From: Drechslerella dactyloides
Lineage: Eukaryota; Ascomycota; Orbiliomycetes; Orbiliales; Orbiliaceae
DNA: 64,000 nucleotides
Direction of reading: 5' to 3'
Assembly: GCA_020064725.1 (NCBI GenBank)
Contig: JAGTWJ010000003.1
Location: forward strand, 124,001-188,000
Shown: piece by piece, positions 26,809 through 38,797 of the stretch
Position numbering within the stretch: the first letter of the stretch is position 1
How the letters are laid out: the number at the start of each line of letters is the position of its first letter
Position numbers and translations under genes: made by a program
The notes under the pieces: model-generated
What the model was told of the DNA's origin: nothing
Databases searched by the model: none
What the model saw: the letters and a program-made list of their open reading frames with translations, nothing else

Positions 26809-26879
26809 GTGTATATGCATACATGCATGAATATATATGTATGTGTATGCATATATGTGTGTCTCTGTGTGTGGAGGGC

Positions 26880-27020
26880 CAAGTGTGCCGAGTGTGCTAA
26901 GTGTGCCTCACTATTTTCGGCAAGAATGGCGAATACCTGACCGGTAGGCCGAGCGTGCAGGAGGCCGAGCGTGCAGGAGGCCGAGCATGCAGGCCGAACG
27001 TGTAGGAGCCCGAGCGTGCT
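26880..27020. repeat. Short tandem repeats (10-bp and 16-bp units)
   Basis: First, degenerate copies of AAGTGTGCCG (about 26880-26907). Then about five imperfect copies of a 16-bp unit close to GGCCGAGCGTGCAGGA (26947-27020). The GC-rich repeats stand out from AT-rich surroundings. No coding or transposon signature was seen. Confidence 0.75.
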
Positions 27021-27805
27021 CAGGTAAGTGGTTTTAGACATTTTTTTGCCCACTTGGCCACAATCTTGAAACACAAGTTCTCTACAAAGAAACTACAAAG
27101 AAATCACAGAGAAGATGCAGAAAAATATGTAGAGAACTCAGACAACATACAACACAACACATTATATGGTTTCATGTTATTGTTATAACCAAAAACTTTT
27201 GATCGCCTTCGTACGCTATAGTTCTGCTGGGAGAGTGCACGAAGCCACAATTCCAGGCCATGCGGATGCGACGGAAAATGCTATCAATCGTCCATCTGCG
27301 GACATTTGGCTGGTCTGGCACTCAAACCCGAGCTCGCGTTAGCGCTCGTGAACTGTTGGGCTCATTGACTTTACTATGTCCGAGTCCACCCCTTGGCCTG
27401 GTCCGATACGTACGTCTGCATATATGTAGATGCATACAGGCCAAACGAGAGGCCTCTGGTGCGTTATACTGCTGTTCTGCTCAGCCCAACCTTTCGGAAC
27501 GACTTTATATGCATCATATTATCAGCACTATTATCGTATAGTTGTAGTCATATATAGGTACTTGTACGAATACTTACTTATGTACGTAGCCTACTTGAGT
27601 CAGCACTCATGATCTTTTCTCGAACACGCGCAGTGCGACGAGCTGTGGCGCTAGCGCTTTCGGACTAGGGCAGGAGTAATCGAACCATACCGTCCTGCAA
27701 TGGCAAATGTCTAGGGTTCCGTTCGGTAACCGTCGAGAGGAAAGCAGATGTCGAGTCGGATTTGAGTTGGATATCATACGATTTTACATGTACAGACAAG
27801 CTTAG

Positions 27806-27822
27806 AAATCTATATAAACCCT
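27806..27822 (+). promoter_or_regulatory. TATA box of the small secreted peptide gene
   Basis: AATCTATATAAACCC lies about 145 bp upstream of the ATG at 27962, a good distance for a fungal core promoter. Confidence 0.45.
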
Positions 27823-27961
27823 TGTTCCCCCTTTAATCAGTTCTATTCCACCCCATCGACCAGCATCTATAAGCTCCGGATAATCATCATTACTTGATAT
27901 TTGAATATCTTCTACAGACAAATATTTATCCTGTCCAGTGGCTGATTCAAAATCTGCAAAC

Positions 27962-28081
27962 ATGAAGGCATCAGCCATTATTCTCTCTGTTGCCGCATTC
28001 CTTGCCTCAACCACTGTTGCGCTTCCCGCTTTGGAAGAACGTGCTCCCGGAGAGCTCAAACCTAGAACTTGTAGGTGCTAA
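27962..28081 (+). CDS. Signal peptide plus short pro-peptide: small secreted protein (first exon, or complete 39-residue peptide)
   Basis: ATG in good context (GCAAACATGAAGG) opens a frame with a textbook signal peptide, MKASAIILSVAAFLASTTVA, followed by LPALEERAPGELKPRTCRC and a stop. LPALEER resembles the Kex2-type pro-regions seen in many fungal small secreted proteins. Read straight through, the product is 39 residues with two Cys at the end. A donor-like GTAGGT at 28071, just after the KPRT codons, makes it more likely that this is only exon 1 and that a Cys-rich mature part lies downstream, as in effector-like or antimicrobial-type peptides. I could not settle the acceptor. Function unknown. 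Confidence 0.5.
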   Translation: MKASAIILSVAAFLASTTVALPALEERAPGELKPRTCRC

Positions 28082-30701
28082 CTTTTTTGCTCTCTTTCGG
28101 CTCTCCTCTGCTACTATGCACTGCTGCTGCCTGATATCAACATCTTGACCAAAGTTTGTGTGCTTTGGAATGCATTGAATGCAATGCATGGGATGTATCG
28201 CCCCAGGCTGGTATCTTTATCTTGACTTGAATTGATTGCCGGCTATTGTACCGAGCCGATCCAGTCTGGCTTTTGTTCGTTGAAATCTTTGTTGCGTGAA
28301 TTTAAAATAGCCAAATACAAACCTAGCTAGTCTAGTGCCAAAAATGCAATATAGAAGGGACTGATAAGCTGATCATCACTTGCTCTAAAAAGTGGACTGT
28401 GCCCTAAATGCCTGCAGGGCTCTTTGCAGCTCATACCGCGGCACAATAGCGGTATGCTGCGGTAAAAAATGTTGCTGTTCAAAGACCGGGACCGGGGGTT
28501 GCCCGCCTCCTGCTATATGCGCCAATTATTAAAATCATCTCAGATTAAATTTGGCGACTGCTTGCCTGTTCCATCACCGACAGTACTGACTGGGATGGCT
28601 TTCTGGGGATATTTGTGTTGAGTTTTTGGTGCTTTAAATTGATCTATCTGTTGCATTGCTTAGTATCTATCTGTCTATCAACTGGAAGCTACAGCCGAGG
28701 AGATAGGAAAACAGACATTGGCTCCCGGTACATGCATATGCGCATGCTCACTCTGTTTCTTGGGTTTGATCGTGTTTATAAAATCAATTATACCTTACCA
28801 AGGAGATAAAAGCCTTGAAAATACTCTATTTCAAAAAGGCAAATGGATAGTCGCAACAAATTTAGATCGAACCTTTGCAAGCGCATCTTTGAGCCACTTG
28901 TACCAAGCGGGAAATTTATACTCACAAAATGACCTAATATTCCAAACAACAAATCGAGCAATATACCAGTTCGCCTCGATTCGATCAAATCAATTCCCAG
29001 TGAATGTAGTGATATCTAATCTCGATGGTTCAGATTCACTCGGAGGCTATATAGCGATTAATAACTTACAGGGCGCTCTGTCGAGTCTCCTGCTCAAGTG
29101 TTTATATAGGTTTATAGGGTACCGGAACTGACAAAAACGCCCGTTCTCAGCGTATAGACTTCGAGACGCTTTAAGCTTTATCTATGAGTATGCATACTTA
29201 ATTATATGATTGATCTCACTACTTTTTCATTGATTTTGTCTCGCATGGCTGCGAAGCATGGTAGCAGGCACGCCGGGCTTATCACCGAACTCGCAGAAGC
29301 TGATCACCGGCTCGCTTGCTGGGCTACCCAAGCGGCTTTCTTGACTAATTAACTTGCTTCATGCTGGAGCTCAAGACTCCTATACCACAAAGATACATAT
29401 ACAGTATGCATGCGAGGTATATATCGTGTGTGCCATAAGCTCGCTCGTATGATTTCTAGCACTAACCTAGCCTAGAGATATGTTAGTCACAGAGCAATAG
29501 AAAATGTGCCGTATTATCATCAACTCCCAATTGGAAAATTAGTTTCTCCGGAAGCCGCGGTATTAATGTTCGAGAATCCTCAAAGTGTCGGTAGACAGGT
29601 ATCGTACTTGCACATACATAGCAATTTAAATGCTTTCTTTTGCTTTCTTAGGTAGTAGCAGAGTGTTGTTGTTGTCGCACAACCAACACACACAAGCAAG
29701 CCTGCTGGAATGGCCCCGTCAAATTTGCAGAGTCTGCAGGACAAGGGAGAATGGACAAGGGGCAAGTATGCAGGAGACGGCGGGACAGCGGTCAGCGGCA
29801 AAGCGTATTGGTCCATCCTGTTGGTGGCCGCCAGACTGTCCCGTCGGAAAAGCCTGTGGTTCAATCGATTGCAATCCAGCCGGCAGATTTAATTAATACG
29901 TAACCGTCCACGTTCAGGAGGTCAGACTGTCACCGCCAGCCACCTTTGCAAACAAGCATTTCGGCCAAGGCGGTAAGAGCCTTGGCCGGCATGCCTTTCT
30001 TGCAGGAACAACGGAATCAACAGCTGCAGTCTGCATTCCCCGGTTCGCCTTGTGGCAGCAGAGGGATATCACACGGCCTACGGACACCCGAAGATAGCAG
30101 GTGCAGCATGGCTGAGGCCAGCTCCCCGTGTCGCCTTTCGATGTCGCTGGCCGGAAACAACTTATCCGGCGCTGCCAGCCGTCAACCAGCTCCCTGAATG
30201 ACTTGATTCGCCCGGGCGATTCGTCATCGTCGCCCGCTGTTCTGTGGTGTAGTCCTGTCGGCACAGCCTGCCCGCTTGATCCGATTTTTTTTAGACCGCG
30301 GAGGCCTGGTCTTTGGTGGTAGCATTTCGCATTTCGTACGACCATGGCCAGGGCAAATTGGCGTGTCTGTGAGAGGGAGAAGTGAGCATGACGTCTGCCC
30401 CGGAATGCAAATGCTGCACCTGCTCTCTCATGTTATATACCCTTCCACCGCTCGTAGAACTGCTATTAACTTATTCCTCAGCTTGACATTCGAGGCACCC
30501 TTTTAAATTATCCACCCCACCATCGACATTGTCCGTTTCGTTCACAGTCTCGACCCCGCCCACGTCCTCGGCTCAAAAAAACGCCCAGGACTGCAGCACT
30601 CCGCTCGTATATCGCGACACAGCAGTCCGTCTTTCCTCCATCGCCACTCCCCTTCTGTCGCACGTCCGCTGCCGGTCAGCCTCCCCCTCGCATATTCCGG
30701 C
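28082..30701. other. Intergenic stretch, perhaps with the rest of the small secreted protein
   Basis: About 2.6 kb. The first 500 bp may include further exons of the peptide gene. A 414-nt open frame on the plus strand at 28718-29131 has no ATG near its start and no recognisable motif. The rest, including overlapping frames at 29.6-30.3 kb, shows no gene. The right end is C/T-rich promoter sequence before the TVP38-like gene. Confidence 0.45.
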
Positions 30702-32006
30702 ATGGCCTCATATCCCGTGCCGCCCGTCTCATCGCATCAGGAGCCTCCGTACCCGGGACACAATCCCTGGGAGCCGGCGCCTCCCGTTGACAATTCCTAT
30801 CAAGGCCCGACGCTCGATCCGTACCACCAACCTCCTCCCCCACTCAAGGCCCAACCTCCAGACGCCCAATCCGACTCCAGCTCCTGCAAAGACGCTCTGG
30901 TGTCCAGGCCGGCCTACGAGAAGACAGACTATAAGAAGTTCATCAGAGAGAAAAAATACTGGCGTACGTTGTCGAGTCGCCCACAACCCACTTTTGTTGC
31001 ATACTTATATATGACACTAGTCAAGCTGACCTGTATTCTCTGACCCAGCATGGTGGGGCTTGCTGATAGTAATCGGTGTCCTATTCGTCCTCCTTACCGT
31101 TTACCACAAGCAAATCGTCCACTGGCTACAGCCCATCTCCAACAAGATCCGCTCTCTGTCCTGGGGCTGGGTAATCCCAATCCTCATACTCATCGCCATA
31201 TCCTTCCCCCCGTTGTTCGGCCACGAAATCATCATCATCCTCACTGGTGCTGTCTACGGCCTATGGATCGGATTCGGCATTGTTTCCGCCGGCACATTTA
31301 TTGGCGAAAGTATGCTCGCCCTCCTCACCCTATATCCATCCCTAAGACCTTCGAGTTGCAATAAACATACACTACACACTTCCTATTGCGTATCTATCAC
31401 GAGGACAATTCGCTGACAAATTTTCCAGTCCTGACGTTTTTTGCTTTCAAAACCGTCCTCCGTAGACGCGCCGAGGCCCTCGAACACAAAAATCTCGAAT
31501 ACGCAGCCCTCGCCAGAATCACCCGCGAAGGCGGCTTTTGGATCGTCTTCATCGTCAGACTCTCAATCATCCCCGGTCACTTCTCAACCGCAATCTTCTC
31601 CGTCTGCGGCGTCAACTTTTGGCTCTACGCCCTCGCCAGCTTGATCACCTTGCCCAAGCAACTCATCATCGTCTACCTCGGCGTCATTCTCGCCAGTGAG
31701 AACGGCGGCAGGCTCGTCAGCGACATCGTTCTCGGTGTCACGTTCCTCATCACCGTCATCGCGGGTGTCTACATCTGGTGGAAGCTCAGGGCCGTGAGGC
31801 GAATCTTGATCGCCGAAGCCGCAACATCCATGAGGAAGGGAGACTGCGAGGATCCCGCTGCTGCAGCAGCAAGAGAGCGCGGGCACAGCATGGAGACCGT
31901 TGATATAAACAGGCAATCTGAAGAAATCCCACTGCATCGCAACCAAAGTCTGGACCATAACTCGTACGGTGGACGCCAGAGATACGACGGGTATCACGTA
32001 GTCTAA
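30702..32006 (+). CDS. TVP38/TMEM64-family membrane protein (VTT domain)
   Basis: Three exons, 30702-30963, 31049-31309 and 31429-32006, with consistent phases, encode 366 residues. The N-terminal 85 residues are Pro-rich and disordered, with a basic KKFIREKKYW before the first membrane segment. Membrane segments follow (LLIVIGVLFVLLTVY, WVIPILILIAISFP), then the VTT/DedA core: GHEIIIILTGAVYGLWIGFGIVSAGTFIGE, and in exon 3 GGFWIVFIVRLSIIPGHFSTAIFSVCG with its conserved Arg and Pro-Gly. Two more membrane spans follow, and a hydrophilic C-tail ends in GYHVV. In yeast the homologue Tvp38 is a late-Golgi/vesicle membrane protein; VTT proteins elsewhere have been linked to lipid scrambling. That role here is by family only. 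Confidence 0.92.
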
Positions 32007-33181
32007 CCTTCGCTTTTCCCGTTTTATGGGTTTGTTGGCGTTACTTCTCCACTGGAGGGTTATTTTGTTTTCTTGAATAGTCCTTAGTAAATACTTCTCA
32101 CACTTTTACGCACTTTGATGTCTTTTACAAACGTTTGGGGATTGGGAAATTGGCTTTTCACTATTTTTCGGTTCGTCTTCGGGGTTTCATGCATCGCGAG
32201 TCTTGCCGTTTATCCGAAAAAAAAAAAAAAAGACAAGAGAAAAATCACGCAGTCACGAATTAGAATGTAATTATATGCTAATGAAAATCATCCATGAATG
32301 AGGGAGTGGTGTCTGTTTCATAGGCCTAAAAGGACGCCTGTTTTGCAAGATCAAGTCATTTCACAAGTAATTTTCTCCCATCTCCACAACAATATACATA
32401 TCGAAAGATCAAGCGTAGTCTTGTGTAGGCTTACTTGGTGTCTGAACCAATCTCTTGTGAGCTAACTGCTATCTGCCGTATCGAGCCTCAACCTTAGTTA
32501 CAGGTTTTGCTGTCTATTGCTTGGAATATGAGTATCTTAATATGCGCTTGCTCTGGTGCTTTGGTGCAATCGAGACTGCTCGGCATGGATAGCCTCTTCA
32601 TAGTCAGGCAGCAGTGGATTCCCCATACATTCTCAACTACAAACCACCAATCGCGACAACACTGTCTATCTTACAAGGCAGTATGATCGACTACAGCAGC
32701 TCAACATGAGCTCATACTTTAGTTAGATCAAATTACTTCGATGTCTATAAACGAGAGCAGAAATAGAAGAAGAATCACATTAGATTTCCAGATAGCAACT
32801 AAGGTTCGAACATGCTAAAAAGGCTACGCCAAACATATATCTCTCTAAACACACCATCGATCCTTTCCGTTCATGCTCCACGCAACATCCTCCGTGATCC
32901 CAATCGGTCAAAGTAGACAGGACAATCGCTGCAGACATTCTTGATACTCAGAGCGTGGGCCTGGCTGGATAGAAAAACTTCATGCATGGTGGGAATAGCT
33001 TTTAAAAATTATTAGGTAACAGGATATCAAGGAGAGACGACAAAGGGAAATGCTATAGATACAACAGAGCACATAGGGTCCGAAAACTACAAAAGAAGTG
33101 GATCTCGCTAGCTAAGGGTGGTTAAGGAAAAAGGCAAAAGATACAACAGGGTTGAAATGAAACGAAGCGTTGCCCTTCTAC
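32007..33181. other. Convergent 3' intergenic stretch
   Basis: About 1.2 kb between the 3' ends of the TVP38-like and tyrosinase genes. It has a poly-A run near 32216-32232 and no recognisable coding sequence. Confidence 0.6.
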
Positions 33182-35433
33182 TTATACAAGGAGAGCGGGC
33201 AGCGACGTCGATGTCGGAGCAAATATGTCCGAGGCGGCGGTGGGTGATGGAGCGTAGGTCGTCGTCTCATCTACAACGGGTGCCGCGATATCGGCAGCAA
33301 CTGAGCTGGTGATAACAGCAGGAGCTTCCTCGGTTGAGGCAGGAGCGTCCGTTGCTGAGGTAGGCGCTACGGTCGCGCTTCCCGAAGCACTCGGGCTGGG
33401 CACAGCCCCGACGGCGTCTGGGCCTCCGTCCTTTCCAATCTTCCTTGTGATCTCTGCGAGTTGTTTCCATTCTCCAAACTTCACCCACGGCTCGTCGTCC
33501 GTTGGCAGGGTGCAGAGGTTGGTGGAAACAGTCACCTTCAGGTTCTTCAGGTTCTTCACACGGACGGCATTCCCATCTTTGTCAAGGCATCTCCAACGGA
33601 GGGTCTTTTCCAGGAAGGGGATCGCATCTTCTGGCTTCAGGGAATCGAGCTTGAATTTAACACTGGCGTTGAGCATGTCATCGGTGAGAGGAACGGTGCC
33701 GGTAACGGTATTGTTGACGGTACTAGGGTCAACGCCTTCGGGCGTTGTCATACCGGCAGAGGTGAACATGGCGTAGGTACCAACATATTCCTCCTGGGTA
33801 ATCCATGTAGCGGAGTCCCTAGCCGGCCTTCCCAGGAAGAAAAGAACTTTATAGCTACCGTTCAAGGCGGTCCGATCGGCGGCGACGTCAATCCGCCATT
33901 CGTAGTAATGCGAATTGTCGACGACAGAGTTATCAATGGCGTCGGCGACGGGAGGGGCGCTCGTGTCGAGAGTGGGAGTGTCACGCCTCATCTTGCGGCG
34001 CTTGGTGGCAGCCCGGGCAATCTGCGGTCCGTACAGATTGTAGACCTTACCTGTGGTCGATCTCTGGTAGTCCCGCACCGGCTTGTTCCTAAAAAGCCAC
34101 TTGGCGCACTCTGTGAACCCAAAGCAGAAGGCGCTAGTGTCCCGCGAGGTGTCGAAGGTGTGCGGCGTACCGTAGTAATTCATGATAGCGGAGAAGGGGG
34201 TATATCGCCCCTCGATGGTTCCGGGAGGAACACCGTAACTGCCGAAATCATTCCTCATCGAGGTCGGGGTAAGAGGGAAATTGACCTGCCAGATGGCATA
34301 GAGCCGGTCAACGTTGCAGTGATGGATCCAGAAGATAGGGTCGAACGCCGAATACGGGACGCTCGTCATGTGGCCGTCATTGCCGCCGACGAGGACGTGG
34401 ATGAGATCGTGGATGGATTCCAACGAGTTGCCCCCGGTCACATGGTTGCTGAACTGGGACCAGCTGTTGACCCCGGTCATGAGATTGTACACGTTGGATC
34501 GGATGCTCGCGGCGTTATTGCGCAGCGCGGCGTTCGCGTTCGGGTCTCTTATCGTGGTCGGCCGCTGAGTCCAGGGGGCGCCGCCAAAGATGGCGGGATT
34601 GTTGTAGTAGTTGTTCGGGAAGCGGTATCTCCAGAGAGGGTTTTCAAAGGTGGCGCCGTTGTTGTCGTCGTAGAGACCACGTTGGTTGTAGCGATAGGTC
34701 GTTCGCGAGTACGAGTCGGGAATCTGCGCATTGTTCGTGGCCCAGTCCCAGTACGGGTGCCGGTAGGAGTTGGCGACGTCCCAGTACGGCTTCTTCAGCG
34801 ACCAGGACGCCTTGGACATCGAGATGCACAATACGGCGTTCCAGTACAGGACCGCCTCCATGTACGATATATACGGCCTGTGCCAGCACGGAAACTATCA
34901 TCGCCGCATCAATGTTAGCCGGCACAGACAGTGCGCACCATTAGGTCGCCACGTACCAAAGTCGAGGAGTGGGAGCAGTAGCCCATGTTTGTATTTGTGC
35001 TGGCGCCGTTCCTCGGATCGGGCCAGGCCTGGAAGGGGCGGCCGTGGATGCCGGCGATGCCCCAGTAGCTGTTCGGGTCCGACGGCGGCCGAGCGTACAT
35101 GATTCTCTTCATGGCGCACACGTGGAGATCCATAAGCCGGCCCCCCTGGTTGGTCTCGAACGCTCTGATTTCCTGACGATAGTTGGCGTAGCGCGTGGCA
35201 CAGTTGTATTTTTCGTTGGGGTCGGGGAGCCCCACCGCCCTGTATCTATCCGTACCTATCTTATCTCTCTTGCCCAGTGGATTCTCACCACTGGGGATAG
35301 GAGGCACGCCAATGCTGAATCTGGGCTCTTTCGGATGCTCCGGGCTCAAGCTTAACTCTGGAGTCGTCGGCAACCCTTCGGTCAACTGGCCGATTGTGGC
35401 CATCGCCACAAAAACGAGAGTCGAGACCTTCAT
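33182..35433 (-). CDS. Secreted tyrosinase (type-3 copper polyphenol oxidase)
   Basis: Two exons, 35433-34957 and 34894-33182, separated by a 62-nt intron, encode 729 residues. The product should hydroxylate monophenols and oxidise o-diphenols to quinones, as in melanin-type chemistry. A signal peptide (MKVSTLVFVAMATIGQLTEG) is followed by a pro-segment with LGKRD. The CuA site is GIHGRPF (H130), GYCSHSS (H155, with the Cys that commonly forms a thioether) and, across the intron, FPCWHRPY (H164). CuB is IHDLIH (H321, H325) and FWIHHCNVDR (H350/H351). A basic KRRKMRRD segment after the catalytic core is a likely processing site for the C-terminal lid domain, which is followed by an Ala/Ser/Thr/Pro-rich tail of about 100 residues. 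The ATG at 35433 is used because the longer frame upstream has no ATG. All six Cu ligands are present, so it looks functional. Confidence 0.94.
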
Positions 35434-38400
35434 GCTGACGGGGTACCACAGTACCAATCCGACCCACTTCAGGCTGTAGATGTGGATGTAGATGTCCGTT
35501 CACTCGCCCGGGTAATAATGTCCACTACTCGGAGCGATTGAAGGTGTTTTTCATACAGCCTTCCTTTCCAGGACAATTGAATCCAAGCGAGGCGGCGTAT
35601 ATATATAACGAATGACGGCGAAGGAAATAGCGAAGGTGAGCTGTAAGATCTGAATCGGACAGTTATAAGCTTATAGAGAAAAATTCGTCGCCAACATGGG
35701 CCCCTATGTCATTAAACAGCAGCGGAATTAATAATTATGAACGAGCGAGTGACCCGAGAGTCAAGCAAGAAACAATAGCAGATATAACCCCAAGACGGGC
35801 AATTGCAATACGCCAAGGTGTTCTCTGCTCCGGGTCCTTTTAAATAAAAAAAAAGGGACGGGATCGAAGCGGAACAATGAACGAAAGGTTCGCTGCACGC
35901 CCTTATATCGGGCATCGCCTTGCCGCGACGTGTAAATGGAGCTGCGACCTTCTGCACAAACTTTCCAGGTTGTCGCTTAGTTGGCTTGGCGCCCGATAGC
36001 CTCATGTACATGCATGCAGGTCGACGTGCAGATATGGACGCCCTCGAGTGGCCAAAACTCTTCAGGCGAATCAGATCGGGGGGAGTGCCGCCAAGGGTCT
36101 TCGAGCTGGGGATGAGGTTACACCCAACGTACCTTGCAAGTCTACTATGATGGAGGTATCCAACTTATTTCGACGCGGAAAGTCGTCGAAATACCCTCGA
36201 TGCGCTTCCAAAAATAGAACGTTCGACGTGGTATCGAAAAGTAATCCGAATTCAAGCAAGGAAAACCAGCGAATGACCCAAGAACGACGAGAAGAGAAAA
36301 AAAAAAGAATAAGAACAGGAAATGTTTCCTTAGAAAGGTAAGCGTCGACGAACGGCAACTGAGAATCCTGTAGATCAAGAGGCCCTCCGCACAACGGTGG
36401 TCACGAAAGATATACCAGAAAAAGGAGTGACTGGAGGTGAGCGAAAGCAAAGATAAAGAAAGAAAGGTGCAGAGGTGAAAAGCCTTCGTTTTTCCTCCGT
36501 GCCCTTCAAAAGTCGAATCTATCCGTAAGTGACGGGACGTTGAAGTAGAGAAGAAAAAGAAGAAGCCATTGAGAAGCGTTCCAAGCCCTGTTTGTTAAGT
36601 ACCACCTCCTATCGCTGAAATACTCCATTGATTTCCCCTCTCCCTCATTTCATTCCCGCAGGAAAAAGCAAGGGTGAATTCAGCCTGGAGAAGGAAATAG
36701 GGGAATCTTCCCAGTGTAGGAAAGCTTGGCCTACCCCAGTTCGTCGCCCCTCCCGGTCATGTCAGAGCCACATGCACACAACAGAGCAAAGCTGGGCGAC
36801 ATCGCGTCAGTGTCCACGTATCCGACGCAACAGAAGCTATTGGCTCAGGACATTTGCGAGCATTCCCACAATAAGGAGTGTGTCGATTCCAAAGCAAATT
36901 GACATCCATAACATTAGCGCTCATGTGTATTTTGGGCCGCGGATTCTTTGATCAAACAAGATACTGAATGCACTGCCTCGTCCGCCCGTCTTTTTGCATT
37001 ATTGTTAACGTTATGACACCCAATTTTTTTTGGGGGGGGTCCATCGGGAACGTCAGCGGAACTGCAAAAACATGGAACGAATGCAACCTCGTGTTCTGAG
37101 CTGAACGTTTGCGCATGACCCCTCTGCATATTTCCCTGCGATCCCCGGGCTTGAAAAGCATGGTCTGACGATGGACCGATTGTAGTCTGAATGGCTTCCT
37201 CCCCGGCGCCTTTCTTGAGCGCTGACGGGACATTCTCATCAATTTCCAGCGGGCCCAATTTCAGGGGCTTCAAGTTTCAACCATCAGCAAATAAGGCGAA
37301 ACAATCAGCTAACTATACTCCAAATACATATATAGGCCGATGGTACGTAATCCTCATCGTCACAGCGCAATTTCCTTTCCAAAGCCGACCAATACCGCGG
37401 CCTCAAGGTCTGACAAGAACCTTGGGTGACCAATCAAGACCTGGGTGATGAAAGGAAAACAGAGCAGGGGAGTTTTCTTAGTGTTTTTAGTGTTCTCTCA
37501 GCACAAAATCCCTCCCTTTTGAAACTGCCCTTTTGCAAGCATTAACGAATGAGGAAATTTTGTGCTGTTATCTCGAATGGGCGGCTTTGTTCGCGCGCCG
37601 TGGGCTTGGATTGAAGCGGCAATCCGACCCGTTCTCGATCTCGACTGTTGCTGAGGCTGAAGCGACCATCCACGGCCCCTTTCCTGCTCCTTTGTAGTCT
37701 TCGCGGCTGATGCTCGAGTTCCTCGAGGGAGGAATCCTACGCAGCGCTTCGAGTTCTAGAAGTTTAAATTCGTAAAAAGAATTCATCCATGTCGTTGTCG
37801 TTGAATGGTAGCTACTTGTATAGCCTTACGGACGCCGTCTACCTAGACAACCGGGACCATGCATGCTATCTCGAGGCTGCGAGGGCTTCGAGCGCGACAG
37901 CCGCTATGTCAATATAACCCAGGCTAGGCTAGGAGCGGTGCTACAGGCACGTGAATCCTGAATTTCCTTGTTCGCCACTCCGGATCCCTCGAGTCAAGGC
38001 CAGCATTTGACCAAAAAGCCCCTGGCGGGTGCCGCTAGCATAGTTGTCCTCCTCGCCTCTCGCGAGGGATAAAGGCAAGCTGTTCTAGTGACTCCGGCAT
38101 ACCTCGCATGTTGACTCGCCGTTCACAGTCCCCGAGTCACGATTTTACACATTTTTCGCAGGCATTGATGAAAGCAATCGAGAGTGCCCTGCGTCGTCCA
38201 CCGTTATCCGTGCGTACCCCTCAGCCGGCCAGCCCTGCGTTGAGAGCTAGACCCTCAAGGCGCGCGCACATGCGCCGCGGTTCATGCTACATGTCCCTGC
38301 TACTTCGCCCAAACAGGCATCTCCAAACTTCAGAACAAGGGACACCTGTTTTCATCGCAATGGCTGCGAATTGTCTATCGGTGCATCCGCTGATCGGAGT

Positions 38401-38797
38401 CTTTAAGAATTTATTCTTGGAAACGGCATGAATAGCCCGTCTAATCTGGTGGGCCGGCAGTGCATCCAACCAATATTGACCGTGGTGGGTCCAGAACGTG
38501 TTAACGTTATACAGTTTCTTGCTTAAAATGGTTGATTCGTCTCAGCGGCCGCGGATACCTATTAGCTACGGTCGACATGTTTTCCGGCGCTGGCGAGCCG
38601 TGAGACACCTGTAGTTACATTGCATATGCCCGCCGTTTCCATTATCACTAAATAGGCGGTTTTAAATCATAACTATCAAACGGATGATATCAGCTGCATG
38701 GTGCGGGGATTTTCGGGAATTGGGGTTTCTGTCGGATGAGCGGCAGTGCAGCATTGCATGCTTGACACGTGTGCAAGCACCGGTTCTCCAAGCTTAG
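35434..38797. other. Long intergenic stretch
   Basis: About 3.4 kb. The left part is the tyrosinase promoter. The rest has only overlapping short frames; the longest without a conflicting neighbour are a minus-strand frame at 36914-37273 and a plus-strand frame with an ATG at 38108-38431, neither with a recognisable motif. There are A-rich and G-rich runs near 36298 and 37025. Confidence 0.5.
35598..35608 (-). promoter_or_regulatory. TATA-like element of the tyrosinase gene
   Basis: A TATATATATAA run about 165 bp upstream of the tyrosinase ATG is the best core-promoter candidate. The assignment is positional. Confidence 0.35.

Larger units (their letters stand above)
25887..27961. other. AT-rich intergenic stretch with repeats
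   Basis: About 2.1 kb with no recognisable gene. It contains a duplicated TTATAATTAATTTT element (26769-26808), a TATG/TGTA-rich microsatellite tract (about 26808-26875), two sets of short tandem repeats (26880-27020), and the promoter of the small peptide gene at its right end. An ATG followed by ten codons and a GTAAGC donor at 26486-26518 could be an orphan first exon, but no partner exon was found. Confidence 0.55.

Noticed and set aside
28718..29131. 137-codon plus-strand open frame
   Set aside because: It has no ATG at its start, no recognisable motif and no splice partner; the length is not exceptional.
33461..34918. 485-codon open frame on the plus strand opposite the tyrosinase gene
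   Set aside because: It lies wholly antisense to a tyrosinase with all copper-site motifs; it has no recognisable domain and its openness follows from the codon use of the real gene.
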